A stretch of DNA of 64,000 nucleotides, taken from Telmatactis stephensoni (taxonomy: Eukaryota > Cnidaria > Anthozoa > Actiniaria > Isophelliidae). A program made the position numbers and the translations under genes. Within the stretch, counting starts at the first letter, position 1. Each line of letters opens with the position of its first letter. Positions 56,201 through 64,000 of this stretch are shown here, in pieces. The DNA lies in contig JALIZF010001697.1 of the NCBI GenBank assembly GCA_029948255.1, positions 248,001-312,000 of the forward strand, in the 5' to 3' direction. Below the pieces are notes generated by a model. That model had not been told where the DNA came from, did not search any database, and was given only the letters and a program-made list of their open reading frames with translations.

Positions 56201-59095
56201 GGGGAGGGGGAAGAGAAACCGCTTGCCTGAAGACCAGAGAGACTGTGTTTTTGATGTGTTTCCTGATTGGCCGAGAATAGAGGACGGGAAATCTAATGGG
56301 ATTAACGGACTATGTGTTGACAGCAGCAAGGCAGCAATATATGCCAGAAGTAACGGAAATCGTTACAAATACTAGAGAAATCTCATCCTCCTCATCAAAA
56401 TATCAAAATATTGTAAGTTTCCCTAGCGGCCTTCCACGTAGGCTAAGTTTTTTAGCCATTTTGTCAACCAGCTTCAGGACACTTATAATCTGTATAATAA
56501 TAGCCTAATGTCATGGGATCAAATAGCAGAGATCATTTTCTAACTCTGTTCCCTATACCCCTTTGCAAAATGAAATCGCGCAAAAATATTTGGTCTTTTC
56601 ACGCGTCACGGATAATTCAAAAATCTCTTTCACGTTCACAAAAATATCAAAAGTTGCGTCCATGTCCGCTTGAATTTCAAAGCTCTCACTCTGAGTGGAC
56701 GAGGTTTAACGGTTAACCTTGGGTCACGTTCTCGGCGTCCCTTCTCACAGTTGGAAGTAATCTCTCGTCCACTCAAAGTGAGAGCTTTGAAATTCAAGCC
56801 AAGTTTCATATCACCAGATATCCTAGCCTGCGTAGCGGCGCGAGGGGAGAGGGGGAGGGGAGGGGAAGGAAAGGGAAGTGAAGGAAAGGGGAGGGGAAGG
56901 AAAGGGGAGGGAGAGCAATCTACAGATCCAGGCATTACAGGTTACGATGTAAGGGGGGAGGGAAAAAAACCAGCTTAAAACGCTTCAAAACCAGAAAAAA
57001 GCATACAAACAGATGAAAAGATAATATTTACTACATAACAAGGCGAATTTTCACCCGAACCCTTACATTTGCTTGCTTTGTACGCTGATCAGTTACGCGC
57101 TGCTCTAAATGATTGCCTGGGGTGCCTGTGGGTAAGGTAACGGTAAATGGTAAGTAATGGGAAGGAAGGAAGGGTAACTAATAGAGTTGCGGTAGAGATT
57201 GAGTTATCATACGTTGCAGATTGTTCACAAAAAAAGCGATTCGTTACATACAGAGAATAAGGGAAACTGAATGAATAAGAAAATAAGGAATGCATACTCT
57301 GATATTCCATTGACTCTCACCTACCCCCTCAGGCTAACCATGTACTGTAGCAAATTGATGAAGGAAGTTATAGTTCGACGTCTGAATCAATGCGGAACTG
57401 CTGTCCTCTGAGGGCAGAATTGAAAAGTGTGGCGTCTGAACTAAGGTTTATTTTATTTTGATACACCAGGTTATCCCAACCGAGATGCTGCTGAAGTTGC
57501 TTTACGAACCACTCGTCACTGGTTGGAAAAAAACGCTGATCACGTAAGTAGAGTAGAGTTTAAAATTCCTTTTAACTTTTATTGCAGCTACTATCCCAGA
57601 CAAAACCGTCTTGGGACTTTCTCTGTTTCTAAACTAATTTATTTTGATTGCTGAAAGAATACAACATTTATCAAAGAATTTATCACGTGATCTCCTCTTC
57701 CCTTTTCAGTGTCGAGCCCAAAAGGATACTAGTGAACTTCAGATTTGACACCGAGTGCGAGATTGAGTACGAGTACGAGTTTTTAAATTGGTCTTGTGTG
57801 GAATGTTGATACTGAATCAAAGCCAATTTTGCATTTCTTACAATTAATGTTTCAATCTATGTACAGGATTACAGTTCAGTATCAACAACTCACGCAAGGC
57901 CAATCTTAAAACTCGTACTCGTACTCAATCTCGTACTCGTAGTCACATCTGAAGTTCGCTCATATTGTGTTTGCAAGCCCTTTAACACCCTTTACAACAT
58001 TCTATGGGGAGGGAGAGGACGGGTGGGGAGTGCCCCAAGTAACTTGAAACAGGATACAAGTGTATTCTAACTGGCCGAAAAGGGTCTAATGGTTTTGTCC
58101 CGCGGGATTGTAGAGTAATAAGAGTTTCAGTTCATTACTTTATTTGTGTTCCCTTACTAATAGTGTTCATTAATTTTCAGGTTGATAGAATCATTTTCTG
58201 TCTATTTTTACCAAAGGACATCGATATCTATCATGCTTTAATGTTGAAGTATTTTCCCCCACGAGAAGAAGAAAATATTAAAGAGTCAGAAAAGAAAAGG
58301 CAGACCACAAAACAACAACGTGAAAAAGAAGGAAATCAGGAGATGACTGAAGATAAAACCGAAGATACGCCAGAACAAACAGCCAAGAAACACAAACTTG
58401 GTGAAGAAGGCGAATCGCAAGAAAATCCCGTCCACATTGAAGAAGATGATGAAACCAGTGAAGTGTCACTTGACCAACAACACTCCGATATGGAAATTGA
58501 TGAACAAATGCCAGACGAGACAGCTTTGCAAGATTTGGAAAAAGACGACTCGACATTGCAAGATTCGGAGAAAGACGAGACAACCTTGAAAGATTCAGAA
58601 AAAGACGAGACAACCTTGCGAGATCCAGAGAAAGACGAGACAACCTTGCGAGATCCAGAGAAAGACGAGACAACCTTGCGAGATCCAGAGAAAGACGAGA
58701 CAACTTTGCGAGATCCAGAGAAAGACGAGACAACCTTGCGAGATCCAGAGAAAGACGAGACAACCTTGCGAGATCCAGAGAAAGACGAGACAACCTTGCG
58801 AGATCCAGAGGAAGACAAGACAGCCTTGCGAGATCCAGAGAAAGACGAGACAACCTTGCGAGATCCAGAGAAAGACGAGACAACCTTGCGAGATCCAGAG
58901 GAAGACAAGACAGCCTTGCGAGATCCAGAGAAAGACGAGACAACCTTGCGAGATCTAGAGGAAGACAAGACAGCCTTGCGAGATTCAGAGGAAGACAAGA
59001 CAACTTTTAAAGTTTCCAAAGAAGACCCTGAAAAGACTGTTGTTGAAAAAGCTAATGATAAGACTGCTGACAAAGTAGTGCAGTCTCACATGTAA
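47210..59095 (+). CDS. MACROD2: MACROD2-like macrodomain ADP-ribosyl hydrolase
   Basis: Ten coding exons join in phase to 528 residues: 47210-47237, 47314-47493, 47783-47890, 48108-48137, 48632-48727, 49549-49569, 49751-49854, 50658-50688, 57470-57543 and 58181-59095. The N-terminal helix region ([19 protein letters not shown] ... ETWTEFF) is typical of MACROD1/2. The macro domain (~85-250) has [16 protein letters not shown] (N107), [17 protein letters not shown] (D116), [24 protein letters not shown] and [17 protein letters not shown]. The family removes mono-ADP-ribose from acidic residues and hydrolyses O-acetyl-ADP-ribose; the ADP-ribose-binding loops are intact. The ~240-residue tail is acidic and made largely of 10-residue repeats ([10 protein letters not shown] type). 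A long charged tail favours MACROD2 over MACROD1, but a single pre-duplication ancestor is equally possible. Intron 8 (6.8 kb) is filled with repeats. Confidence 0.92.
47617..47756. mobile_element. Short hAT-like repeat with a G run
   Basis: It starts cagggctgtagcatgc and ends gatgctatggccctg, an imperfect inverse. The CAGGG terminus and the run of G/A are common in hAT-type MITEs. No clean 8-bp target duplication is seen. It lies in a MACROD intron, ending ~25 bp before coding exon 3. A fragment of the same end is at 21,168. Confidence 0.5.
48233..48544. mobile_element. MITE with taccgtatttactcgaataa ends
   Basis: The left end is taccgtatttactcgaataa; the right end is its inverse (tttgagtaaatagggta). 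The phrase gtgcttattcgggggagg and variants recur many times inside. This terminal motif is, from memory, widespread in invertebrate genomes as a non-autonomous DNA transposon. It lies in a MACROD intron. Confidence 0.65.
49212..49330. mobile_element. Dispersed MITE (gtgccgtg family), partial
   Basis: gagtagtttttgcatgagta followed by the gctgtaccatgacagtgtca and aaaacatctgaaattcttgc segments, as in the 55.1-55.3 kb copy. The right terminus is unclear. Confidence 0.45.
49870..50360. repeat. Minisatellite in a MACROD intron
   Basis: Imperfect tandem repetition of gtgatgatgattgtgttaca, cactggttg(a/g)tgatgatc and tgtgacagtggctgtgattg blocks. The two best copies are ~106 bp each, around 50,070-50,270. 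Non-coding. Confidence 0.75.
50365..50580 (-). mobile_element. 3' tail of a LINE-type element
   Basis: Read on the minus strand, the sequence ends ggtacaaataaaattattgt followed by repeated attgt units. A poly(A)-like signal running into a short tandem tail is the usual 3' end of CR1-like LINEs. Upstream there is only non-coding 3' UTR-like sequence. A severe 5' truncation. Confidence 0.5.
50760..51500 (-). repeat. Degenerate 33-bp tandem repeat with an open frame
   Basis: About 20 diverged units of 33 bp (plus-strand consensus near ggtaaatggtcggtaagtgg ...). The minus strand is open across the whole array (338 codons, 51,700-50,684) and encodes 11-residue units of the form [11 protein letters not shown]. 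The units differ from each other mainly at the last three residues, while L, P, I/V, Y and L recur. A second minus frame is also open for 132 codons. It overlaps the donor of MACROD exon 8 in antisense. Probably a minisatellite; coding status is unknown. Confidence 0.7.
51668..51823. mobile_element. Small MITE with ~30-bp inverted ends
   Basis: atagagtgatcgcacttaat with ccgtgaaaca at the left; tgtttcatggattaagtgca with tgtactctat at the right. The interior is AT-rich with another short inverted pair (taattagtac / actaattagtag). Confidence 0.65.
51931..52035. repeat. Near-perfect long hairpin
   Basis: acccctatgtagtagggata followed by actcttttgtttt is matched, after ~20 bases, by its inverse (aaaacaaaagagttatccct, actacataggggcacc). 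The outer part is gagagagag / ctctctc. The stem is ~40 bp. Probably the core of a MITE whose outer ends are unclear. Confidence 0.8.
52320..53560. mobile_element. Foldback element with ~380-bp arms
   Basis: The left arm (about 52,320-52,714) and right arm (about 53,184-53,560) are inverse copies with few differences, for example ccgccaaaagtgtaccctaa at the left and ttagggtacacttttggcgg at the right. The ~470-bp centre is unique and non-coding. Boundaries fade into ggcctt on both sides and no clear target duplication was seen. It lies in the 6.8-kb MACROD intron, immediately downstream (minus-strand sense) of the alternative MIS18BP1 exon. Confidence 0.85.
53838..53978 (-). CDS. MIS18BP1: Second, alternative first coding exon of MIS18BP1
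   Basis: A 47-codon minus-strand exon starting ATG at 53,978 and ending at a GT donor (GCAAAG|GTAAAA). It encodes [10 protein letters not shown], then KFKPPK and the end LASPRAK. The regular exon 1 at 46.5 kb encodes MDLIESGAIF, NFKPPN and MASPRAK and ends at the same codon with the same donor context. Both are phase 0, so either could splice to exon 2 at 45,338. Similarity continues into the leader (ttcagtccatc(t/g)tgtact on the plus strand). No copy of exon 2 or later exons lies near it, so it is either a true alternative first exon or a dead partial duplicate. The open frame, start and donor are all intact. Confidence 0.7.
54068..54984. mobile_element. 917-bp foldback transposon with minisatellite termini and 9-bp target duplication
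   Basis: The termini GGCATATTGTAAAACATGGA and its exact inverse stay identical inward for >100 bp. The arms are tandem units of ctgtaaaacatggactggac with tgagaaaat (about 4 units left, 6 right). The direct repeat AATCTCGGA flanks both sides (54,059-54,067 and 54,985-54,993). A 9-bp duplication is the hallmark of Mutator-like elements, and subrepeat-built arms recall FB/Galileo-type foldbacks. The ~530-bp centre has no transposase. Confidence 0.85.
55133..55284. mobile_element. Dispersed MITE (gtgccgtg family), best copy
   Basis: It starts agagcagatttcatatgagt and ends cgtacgaaatctactct, an imperfect inverse. The interior has cgtgccgtggccgtgacagt and a tctataaaaacattcgaaat segment. Related copies are at 32.05 and 49.2 kb, and possibly at 46.04-46.16 kb. 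Confidence 0.6.
55816..55918. mobile_element. Palindromic MITE with the same ends as the 43.6-kb element
   Basis: Ends agtctgcgtagcggccctag and gggccgctacgcaggct, with only purine/pyrimidine-rich blocks between (103 bp). The flanks share cttggtc, perhaps a decayed target duplication. A minimal derivative of the 43.6-kb family. Confidence 0.7.
56150..56450. mobile_element. Diverged member of the gcctgcgtagcggcc family
   Basis: It starts cagcctgcgttgctggcggt and ends ccctagcggccttccacgta followed by ggct. A G-rich block follows the left end, as in the other copies. No target duplication remains. A lone left-type end (tagcctgcgtagcggcgcga) is at 56,823. Confidence 0.5.
56668..56797. mobile_element. 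Short inverted repeat (36-bp arms)
   Basis: cgcttgaatttcaaagctct with cactctgagtggacgag is inverted at 56,762-56,797 with one mismatch in the stem core. The ~58-bp loop is non-coding. Perhaps a small MITE. Confidence 0.7.
57731..57961. mobile_element. MITE with ~90-bp arms rich in gagtac
   Basis: The left arm has gtgaacttcagatttgacac and gagattgagtacgagtacga; the right arm (57,871-57,961) is the inverse. The ends carry gagtacgagtacgag subrepeats. It lies in the last MACROD intron. Confidence 0.75.
58541..59010 (+). repeat. 30-bp coding minisatellite in the MACROD tail
   Basis: About 15 tandem 30-bp units, each encoding [10 protein letters not shown] or a variant ([20 protein letters not shown]). 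Neighbouring units are nearly identical at the DNA level and the frame is kept, so the array has expanded or been homogenised recently. Confidence 0.95.
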
Positions 59096-60420
59096 TAGAA
59101 CTGAAAAAAAAAATCAACATTTTGTCACCCTTGGATTTTAGCACTTGATTTTAGTTACATGTTTATGTATAAATACATACCGTGCAGCAGACGTGTTTTC
59201 GTTTAATTCCTGAGGAATTCTCAGGCAGATTTTCAGACAACTATGGAAGCTTCCGCGAGTTTATAGCGATAAATAATGAATTTCGATCAGATCGAAAATT
59301 TTGAAATTGTTTCTCAATTTCTGTCATTCGCATAATCTTACTAGGATTCACCAAAAGTTTCGTCTTATAACAGAATTGCTTTTCATTTGAATCAAATGTA
59401 TTGCGTGCGCAATGTCGCAAGGAACGTTACATCGTGTGTTCGTGCCTTAATAATATAAATAAAATATAACTCGATTCTACTTGGTCGAGAACAGAGAAGT
59501 TCAAGTGTAACACAGTCATACAGTGCAAATTACATTTGAATTTATTCTCTACTTTCACATAACCATAATGCCTTCTGTTTTGGGGGAGTAGCATGCGCGG
59601 ATCCAGGGGAGGTGAAATGGGTGAATTTTCACCCCCCTTTTTCTGAGTCCCAGACCTCAAACGCCTCAACCAGGCTTTGGTTCTATTACATTATTACAAA
59701 AATTCACCCCCCATTTCAAAATCCTGGATCCGCCCCTGAGTAGTACAATTTGATTGATTTGAATTATAATAGCCACCTCCCAAAAACAGAAGGTATTATG
59801 GTTATTTTGAAAGTAGAGATTTATACTGTAATAGAGTGCAAATTGGACTCGAAACCGTATGATTACCCATACCAATAGTCTACGCAGCCATGTTCGTTTT
59901 CGTCACGTCCGTTACTTTACACGGCTGTAGTGGGACTAGGGCCTTAACCGTCCTCTCACCAATTAATAAACGGGACCTTTTCCCTTTCTCTGTCCACGCG
60001 GTGACTACAGTCATGGAGGAAATATAAAGCGCTTCCTACTACAATAACCACATGAACTAGCGAGAGTGTAAAGTATAGCTCTATTTAGGTACGGTAACAG
60101 GGTCCAAAACCCACCAAAGATTTCTAAGGTTTATAATCCTGTCATTTTCGCTTGTACGGGTAAAGCACTAATATTTAGCTAGCGTCGGTAGTTCCTTCAG
60201 CTAAATTTTTAGACACCATGCAACTTAATTTTGATACAAGTTTGACTGCACTTTTTGTTGTTGTTGTTTTGTTGTTTTGTTTTTTTTTGTTTTTTGTCCC
60301 CCGCAAAGAACTGGAAGTGAAGTAAAAAGAGTATCCCGGAATTAAGCACGTATTGGACGGTGGTCATATTATTCAGCGGTAGACTGTATTATAGTATGCG
60401 TGACTGAGCGACACGTCTCA
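59096..60420. other. Intergenic region between MACROD and GOLGA5
   Basis: It holds the MACROD 3' UTR (an AATAAA lies near 59,457) and the element at 59.5-59.85 kb. The rest, including a T/G-rich run at 60,253-60,297, shows no gene. CpG content looks higher from ~60,300 on, near the probable GOLGA5 start. Confidence 0.4.
59521..59843. mobile_element. Inverted-repeat element with gcggatcc core
   Basis: The left arm (59,521-59,589: ccataatgccttctgttttg) is inverted at 59,773-59,843 (caaaaacagaaggtattatg). A second inverted pair lies inside (gcgcggatccaggggaggtg / aatcctggatccgcccctga). Two nested elements or one compound MITE. Confidence 0.7.
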
Positions 60421-60424
60421 ATCC

Positions 60425-60568
60425 AAAATGGCGGATGTTTACGTATGTATTGTTGAACTTTTGTTTTAGTTTGAAAATGTGAGTAGTTTATCAAGAAGAA
60501 ACAAGCTTTTATTAGACTGTCGTGATTTTTTAATGCTAGGAACATCTTGATTTACTCTAATAAATCAG
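60425..60568 (+). promoter_or_regulatory. Probable 5' non-coding exon and start region of GOLGA5
   Basis: An AAAATGGCGG element (60,425-60,434) matches the YY1-type initiator common at housekeeping starts. A good donor (aaatcag|gtaagtgt) lies at 60,568/60,569. The next acceptor that fits is one base before the GOLGA5 ATG at 61,791, implying a 5' UTR intron of ~1.2 kb. The ATG inside the motif would make only a short upstream ORF. Confidence 0.45.
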
Positions 60569-61368
60569 GTAAGTGTTTTTAGAACTTTTTATTCTAAGAT
60601 ATTTGTGATTTTTAAGCATCAATATTTTACACGATAGATAGAATCGCTTCATTGTATAAATTTAAGCTTATTATTGATCGGTAATAGGAGATAGCAGCAG
60701 CTTAATTGTACTGCTGCTAACTGAAGGTCGATGTCTACAACATCACAGGGTTTAAAATGGAGAAATCAGAGTGAGAAAGCAGTCAGACTGATTCATAATA
60801 TTCATCAAGACTTCCTTGTTGAAAAACATTACGTCTTTCTAGCAATCACATTCGTTTCTAACTGATTGCTTGTAAGCTTATATTATCTGCATAAGATATT
60901 AATTGCTATTGAGGTTTTTGAATTCATGTCATGCATTGAGTGTTCAACAAGGTTTGGTGGAGTCACAAGAACTCTTTAAAACACTGAAGTTTATTATGTG
61001 GTATGAAAGTTAATTACCTCCACCAAAATACCTTTGAATGTGAGTTTGCAAAGATAATTACATTCATCACCCCTAACCATTGAAGAATGGTTTAAGCAGT
61101 AGGTTTGTTATAAATTATTACGAGTTGTAGTATGTGTTGTGTTTGTAGTATGTGTTGTGTTGTAGTATGTGTTGTGTTTATTTCCCTTTGTTTGTGTGTG
61201 TATGGTAATGTATGATAATGAGTATAAAACAAAGAAAAATAAAAGTTGAACCAAGGATAAAATCAAACCACAATGTGTGTATTATAAATCAACAGTGTAA
61301 TTATTGCAAGCTGTCAAATGCATATTTTACAACACTTGACACTAATCTTGCAATCTGATTGGTTTATT

Positions 61369-61536
61369 AGAGTGTGTCAATAAGAGGACAGACACACTGC
61401 TGACGCATTTCGGCGCATGGGCTTGTTCTGTTACCCCATTTGCAAAGGGTTTTTTAACTTTTATCTCAAAAAATTGTTGTAAAAAAACGAATTGAAGATG
61501 GTTTTGAGTTGTCTGTCCTCTTATTGACACACTCTT
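61369..61536. mobile_element. 168-bp MITE with 25-bp inverted ends
   Basis: agagtgtgtcaataagagga with cagac at the left; gtctgtcctcttattgacac with actct at the right. It is non-coding and lies in the probable first intron of GOLGA5. Confidence 0.8.
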
Positions 61537-61790
61537 GATGCCATATGGCATTGTGGCAAATGGTCAACACAAATTTCCATTGCAAACCCTGTTTTTCTAC
61601 TTATACTCCCCATAATTTGAGATTCAAAGACAGCTCTTTGCAAAAAGGAGGCTTTGAGACCCACAACGTTTGACTGAAATATTTCCACATCACAACAATT
61701 TTTTTAAAGGCATCATTCACCTACCTTACTGTACTTGTTTACATGTTAAACAAGCTAACTTTTGCATCATCTAACAATTAATCCTGTAGG

Positions 61791-63280
61791 ATGTCTTGGT
61801 TAAGTGACCTGGCTGGAAAAGCTGAATCTCTACTTGAGAGAGTAGACAACACAGCCGCCAATGTCTTACATACTGATGCCAAAGACTTTAAGGATGTTCC
61901 TTTAGATAATGAAAGTAGACCAGAACCTCATCAGGATGTGTTATTAACACATACTAGTGAATATGAACCAAGGCTATCAAGAACTGCTAGTGAGGGAAGT
62001 CTACTGCGTAAGTAGTCAGTTTGTAAATTTTCAAGAGATCTAAGTTACAACATGTATTGTGTCATTATGTATGCCAGTTAATTAGAGTGTAAAATTTGTA
62101 AAGTATTTTAAATGTAAAGGATATTATGTGGCTGTGAAGAGGTAAAGAGTTTATCTTTGAGTGTTGAGGTGATATCTTATGAGTTGACACAGCAAACAAA
62201 TAAGATATTCTCAACACAAGAAGATGAAATCTGTATCCAAGCAGCCATGTTCAGTATGCAAGCATCAATACAATTTTAGTGGATTTTTACTATTTAATGC
62301 AATTCCTTAGAATTCTTACAAATAGTGTTGTCCTCACATCACAATAGATATTTCATCAATGATTATAATTATTTTAAAATGTATTTCACCCTGCTCTCGA
62401 TCATGTTTTATTTAAGTGACTGAAGTGTTCTAGATAGCACTTAAGCACTAATTTGGGACACTGTACCTCACACACACTACCACTACATTCTAATATTTTA
62501 TGCATACAACTCTCAGCTCACTTATTTGTTTTTACTGGGAGAGGAAATGGAAACAGTGGAAAACCCAAGGAAAAACCCTTGAAGCAAGGGAGAGAACTTG
62601 TAAACTCAAGTCACGTGATACCCCATTAAGAAATTGAACCTGGGATCAAAGAGGTGACAGACTAGCACTTTCACTGATCTGCCACCCCATTTGCTTGCCA
62701 CCTTTGCTTGCCTTTGTTTTGGCTGGTTTTAACAATGGTATTATACTAAAGTACATGTATCAATTGTTTGTGGTTTGTTTTTTTCCAATGGTTTAAATTT
62801 TTCCAAAAGTAGTTTTAGGGCCCAGTTTAGGGTTTTATGGTACACATTAAGGGATGTAATTTTGAAAGGAATCAAATTTATTAATGAAAGTAAATTAATT
62901 CCCTAAAATATTAAACCATAGCATGTATGAATAATTAAAATGTGGTTAAACTCCAGGTGTTGTGCTTCATCAAGTTTTTTCACAAATGTGTTACAGTTAG
63001 TTTAAGGTTATTTTTTGAATGTTCCTGTGATCAGAGAATAATGAAAACATTTGTTTCAAAGGTCCAGGCCCTTCCGCCCCCATCAAGGCACGGCCTCCAT
63101 CTGCTTCTCGTCCTGTTGCAAAGAAAAAAGAAGACAAAGATGATGACCAGTTGTTTGAATTTCTAAATAGTAATGTACCATCTTCCAAACCAAGAAAACA
63201 AAGCAATCCAAGTCCTAGTTTAGCAAGAAAAACTCCAGAACCAACAGGTGCGATGACTACTGATGGGAAAAAAACTGAAG
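61791..63280 (+). CDS. GOLGA5: GOLGA5 (golgin-84), 5' part
   Basis: Two coding exons are visible: 61791-62007 (72 codons plus one base) and 63062-63280 (73 codons, again leaving one base), and the gene runs off the window. Exon 1 begins MSWLSDLAGKAESLLERVDNTAAN, which matches the golgin-84 N-terminus closely. Exon 2 has the KKKEDKDDDQLFEFLNS segment that corresponds to the conserved DDELLFDFLNS of the human protein. The later coiled coils and C-terminal membrane anchor would lie downstream of the window. Golgin-84 is a Golgi-rim tether (Rab1 binding, COPI vesicle capture with CASP). An acceptor ends one base before the ATG, so the 5' UTR is spliced. Confidence 0.9.
62440..62687 (-). mobile_element. 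tRNA-derived SINE (copy 3 of 3, diverged)
   Basis: Same orientation and layout as copies 1 and 2. The minus-strand head has ggtggcagatcagtgaaagt (A-box region) and caggttcaattt (B-box region, decayed). The 3' body shares gttgtatgcataaaatatta. It is the most diverged of the three and lies in a GOLGA5 intron. Confidence 0.6.
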
Positions 63281-63621
63281 GTAGATATTTGTAAATAAAG
63301 TCTGACTAGTAAGTAAAATATGCATAAATGGCTACAAATGTATTGTACATTTTTATAACACAAAGAAATTTATCAGGACAAAAAATTAAAATTCATTTAC
63401 AAAATACAATTACTTTGTTATTAAAACAAATTATTTTGTTGCCAAAAAGGTTGAAAAAATGGTGTGCATGCTGTGTGATCTCATGACCTCCATAGACTAG
63501 AGGCAATAGTTGGTACTAACTAGCTGTAATCAATAACTAAAACATCTACAACTAAAATTGCTTTATGAATGGAATTGTCACTCAAAAAGATGTTAGTTAA
63601 GTAATAAATTAATGTAATACT

Positions 63622-63882
63622 ATGCTTCATCGAGTGTAAATAAAGACTCGGAAAAATCCAAGCCCCCAGCAGGGATTGAATCAATGACCTTCGGATTGCC
63701 AGTCTGATGCTCTAATCACTGAGCTGTGGAAGACTCTGACTAGTGGTGAGCAGATCTTATCGCCACTAGAGTCTTCCACAGCTCAGTGGTTAGAGCATCA
63801 GGCTGGCAATCCGAAGGTCTTGGTTCAATCCTTGCTGGAAGCTTGGATTTTTCCGAGTCTTTATTTACACTCGATGAAGCAT
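63622..63882. mobile_element. Head-to-head pair of tRNA-derived SINE units (palindrome)
   Basis: The right arm (63,760-63,882, plus) contains agctcagtggttagagcatc (A box) and ggttcaatcc (B box) at tRNA spacing, then a short body to cactcgatgaagcat. The left arm (63,622-63,750, minus) is the same unit inverted, with ~95% identity by eye. The ~10-bp spacer makes a nearly perfect 260-bp palindrome. This tRNA-like head differs from that of the other SINE family in the window. These are not functional tRNA genes: the tRNA 3' half is degenerate and runs on into the SINE body. Confidence 0.8.
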
Positions 63883-64000
63883 ATACATTTGTTACTAAAA
63901 TTGCTTTGTTCTCAGTGACAAGACCAGTTTGTTGACAGCTACTGTTTTCGAGTGTGTGTGTGTGTGGACCAGTTATCAACAACTAACAACTAGTTATTGA

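Noticed and set aside
58278..59073. Two long minus-strand open frames (241 and 245 codons) rich in Leu/Ser/Arg
   Set aside because: They lie opposite the 30-bp repeats of the MACROD tail. A 30-bp period keeps every stop-free frame open, and the sense frame is clearly the conserved gene.
63755..63840. Possible tRNA gene pair
   Set aside because: Both arms carry A and B boxes but have degenerate acceptor and T-arm regions and continue into the same repeat body; the head-to-head palindrome marks them as SINE units.

Overview
This window looks like nuclear DNA from an animal: AT-rich, with split genes, GT/AG introns and dense small transposons. The five complete genes and one partial gene all match conserved metazoan families. 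My best guess is an early-branching invertebrate, most likely an anthozoan cnidarian (coral or sea anemone). That rests on general character (intron-rich conserved genes, tRNA-derived SINEs, many inverted-repeat MITEs) and not on any diagnostic sequence.

Layout. 1-13.8 kb is gene-poor and holds scattered inverted-repeat elements and a SINE. 13.9-14.4 kb is a C6orf120 (UPF0669) homologue on +. 16.7-19.5 kb is AVEN on -, divergent from SDHAF1 on + at 19.8-20.1 kb, with a short shared promoter that contains a MITE. 22.7-46.6 kb is MIS18BP1/KNL2 on -, which I could assemble as 14 coding exons whose phases all join (1,003 residues). It has SANTA, CENP-C-like and SANT modules in that order. Its introns are full of transposons, including a complete, apparently recent Ty3/gypsy retrotransposon at 24.4-31.5 kb in antisense orientation. 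47.2-59.1 kb is a MACROD2-type macrodomain hydrolase on + (10 coding exons, 528 residues) with a repetitive acidic tail, head-to-head with MIS18BP1. 61.8 kb to the end is the 5' part of GOLGA5 (golgin-84) on +.

Most notable points. (1) The gypsy element has two RNase H domains: the usual one has lost its catalytic residues and a second intact one follows it, an arrangement like that of retroviruses. (2) MIS18BP1 has a second, phase-compatible first exon 7.4 kb upstream, inside the large MACROD intron on the opposite strand. Both leaders share a two-codon upstream ORF at identical spacing. (3) A 917-bp foldback transposon with minisatellite-like termini and a perfect 9-bp target duplication lies 81 bp upstream of that second first exon. 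(4) A 1,057-bp element with an 11-bp target duplication carries two opposed exon-like fragments. (5) MIS18BP1 keeps a CENP-C-like motif, which placental mammals are reported to lack.

The genes do not form a pathway. AVEN (apoptosis/ATM signalling), SDHAF1 (complex II assembly), MIS18BP1 (centromere licensing), MACROD (ADP-ribose removal) and GOLGA5 (Golgi tethering) are housekeeping neighbours. The two divergent pairs (AVEN/SDHAF1 and MIS18BP1/MACROD) may share regulation.
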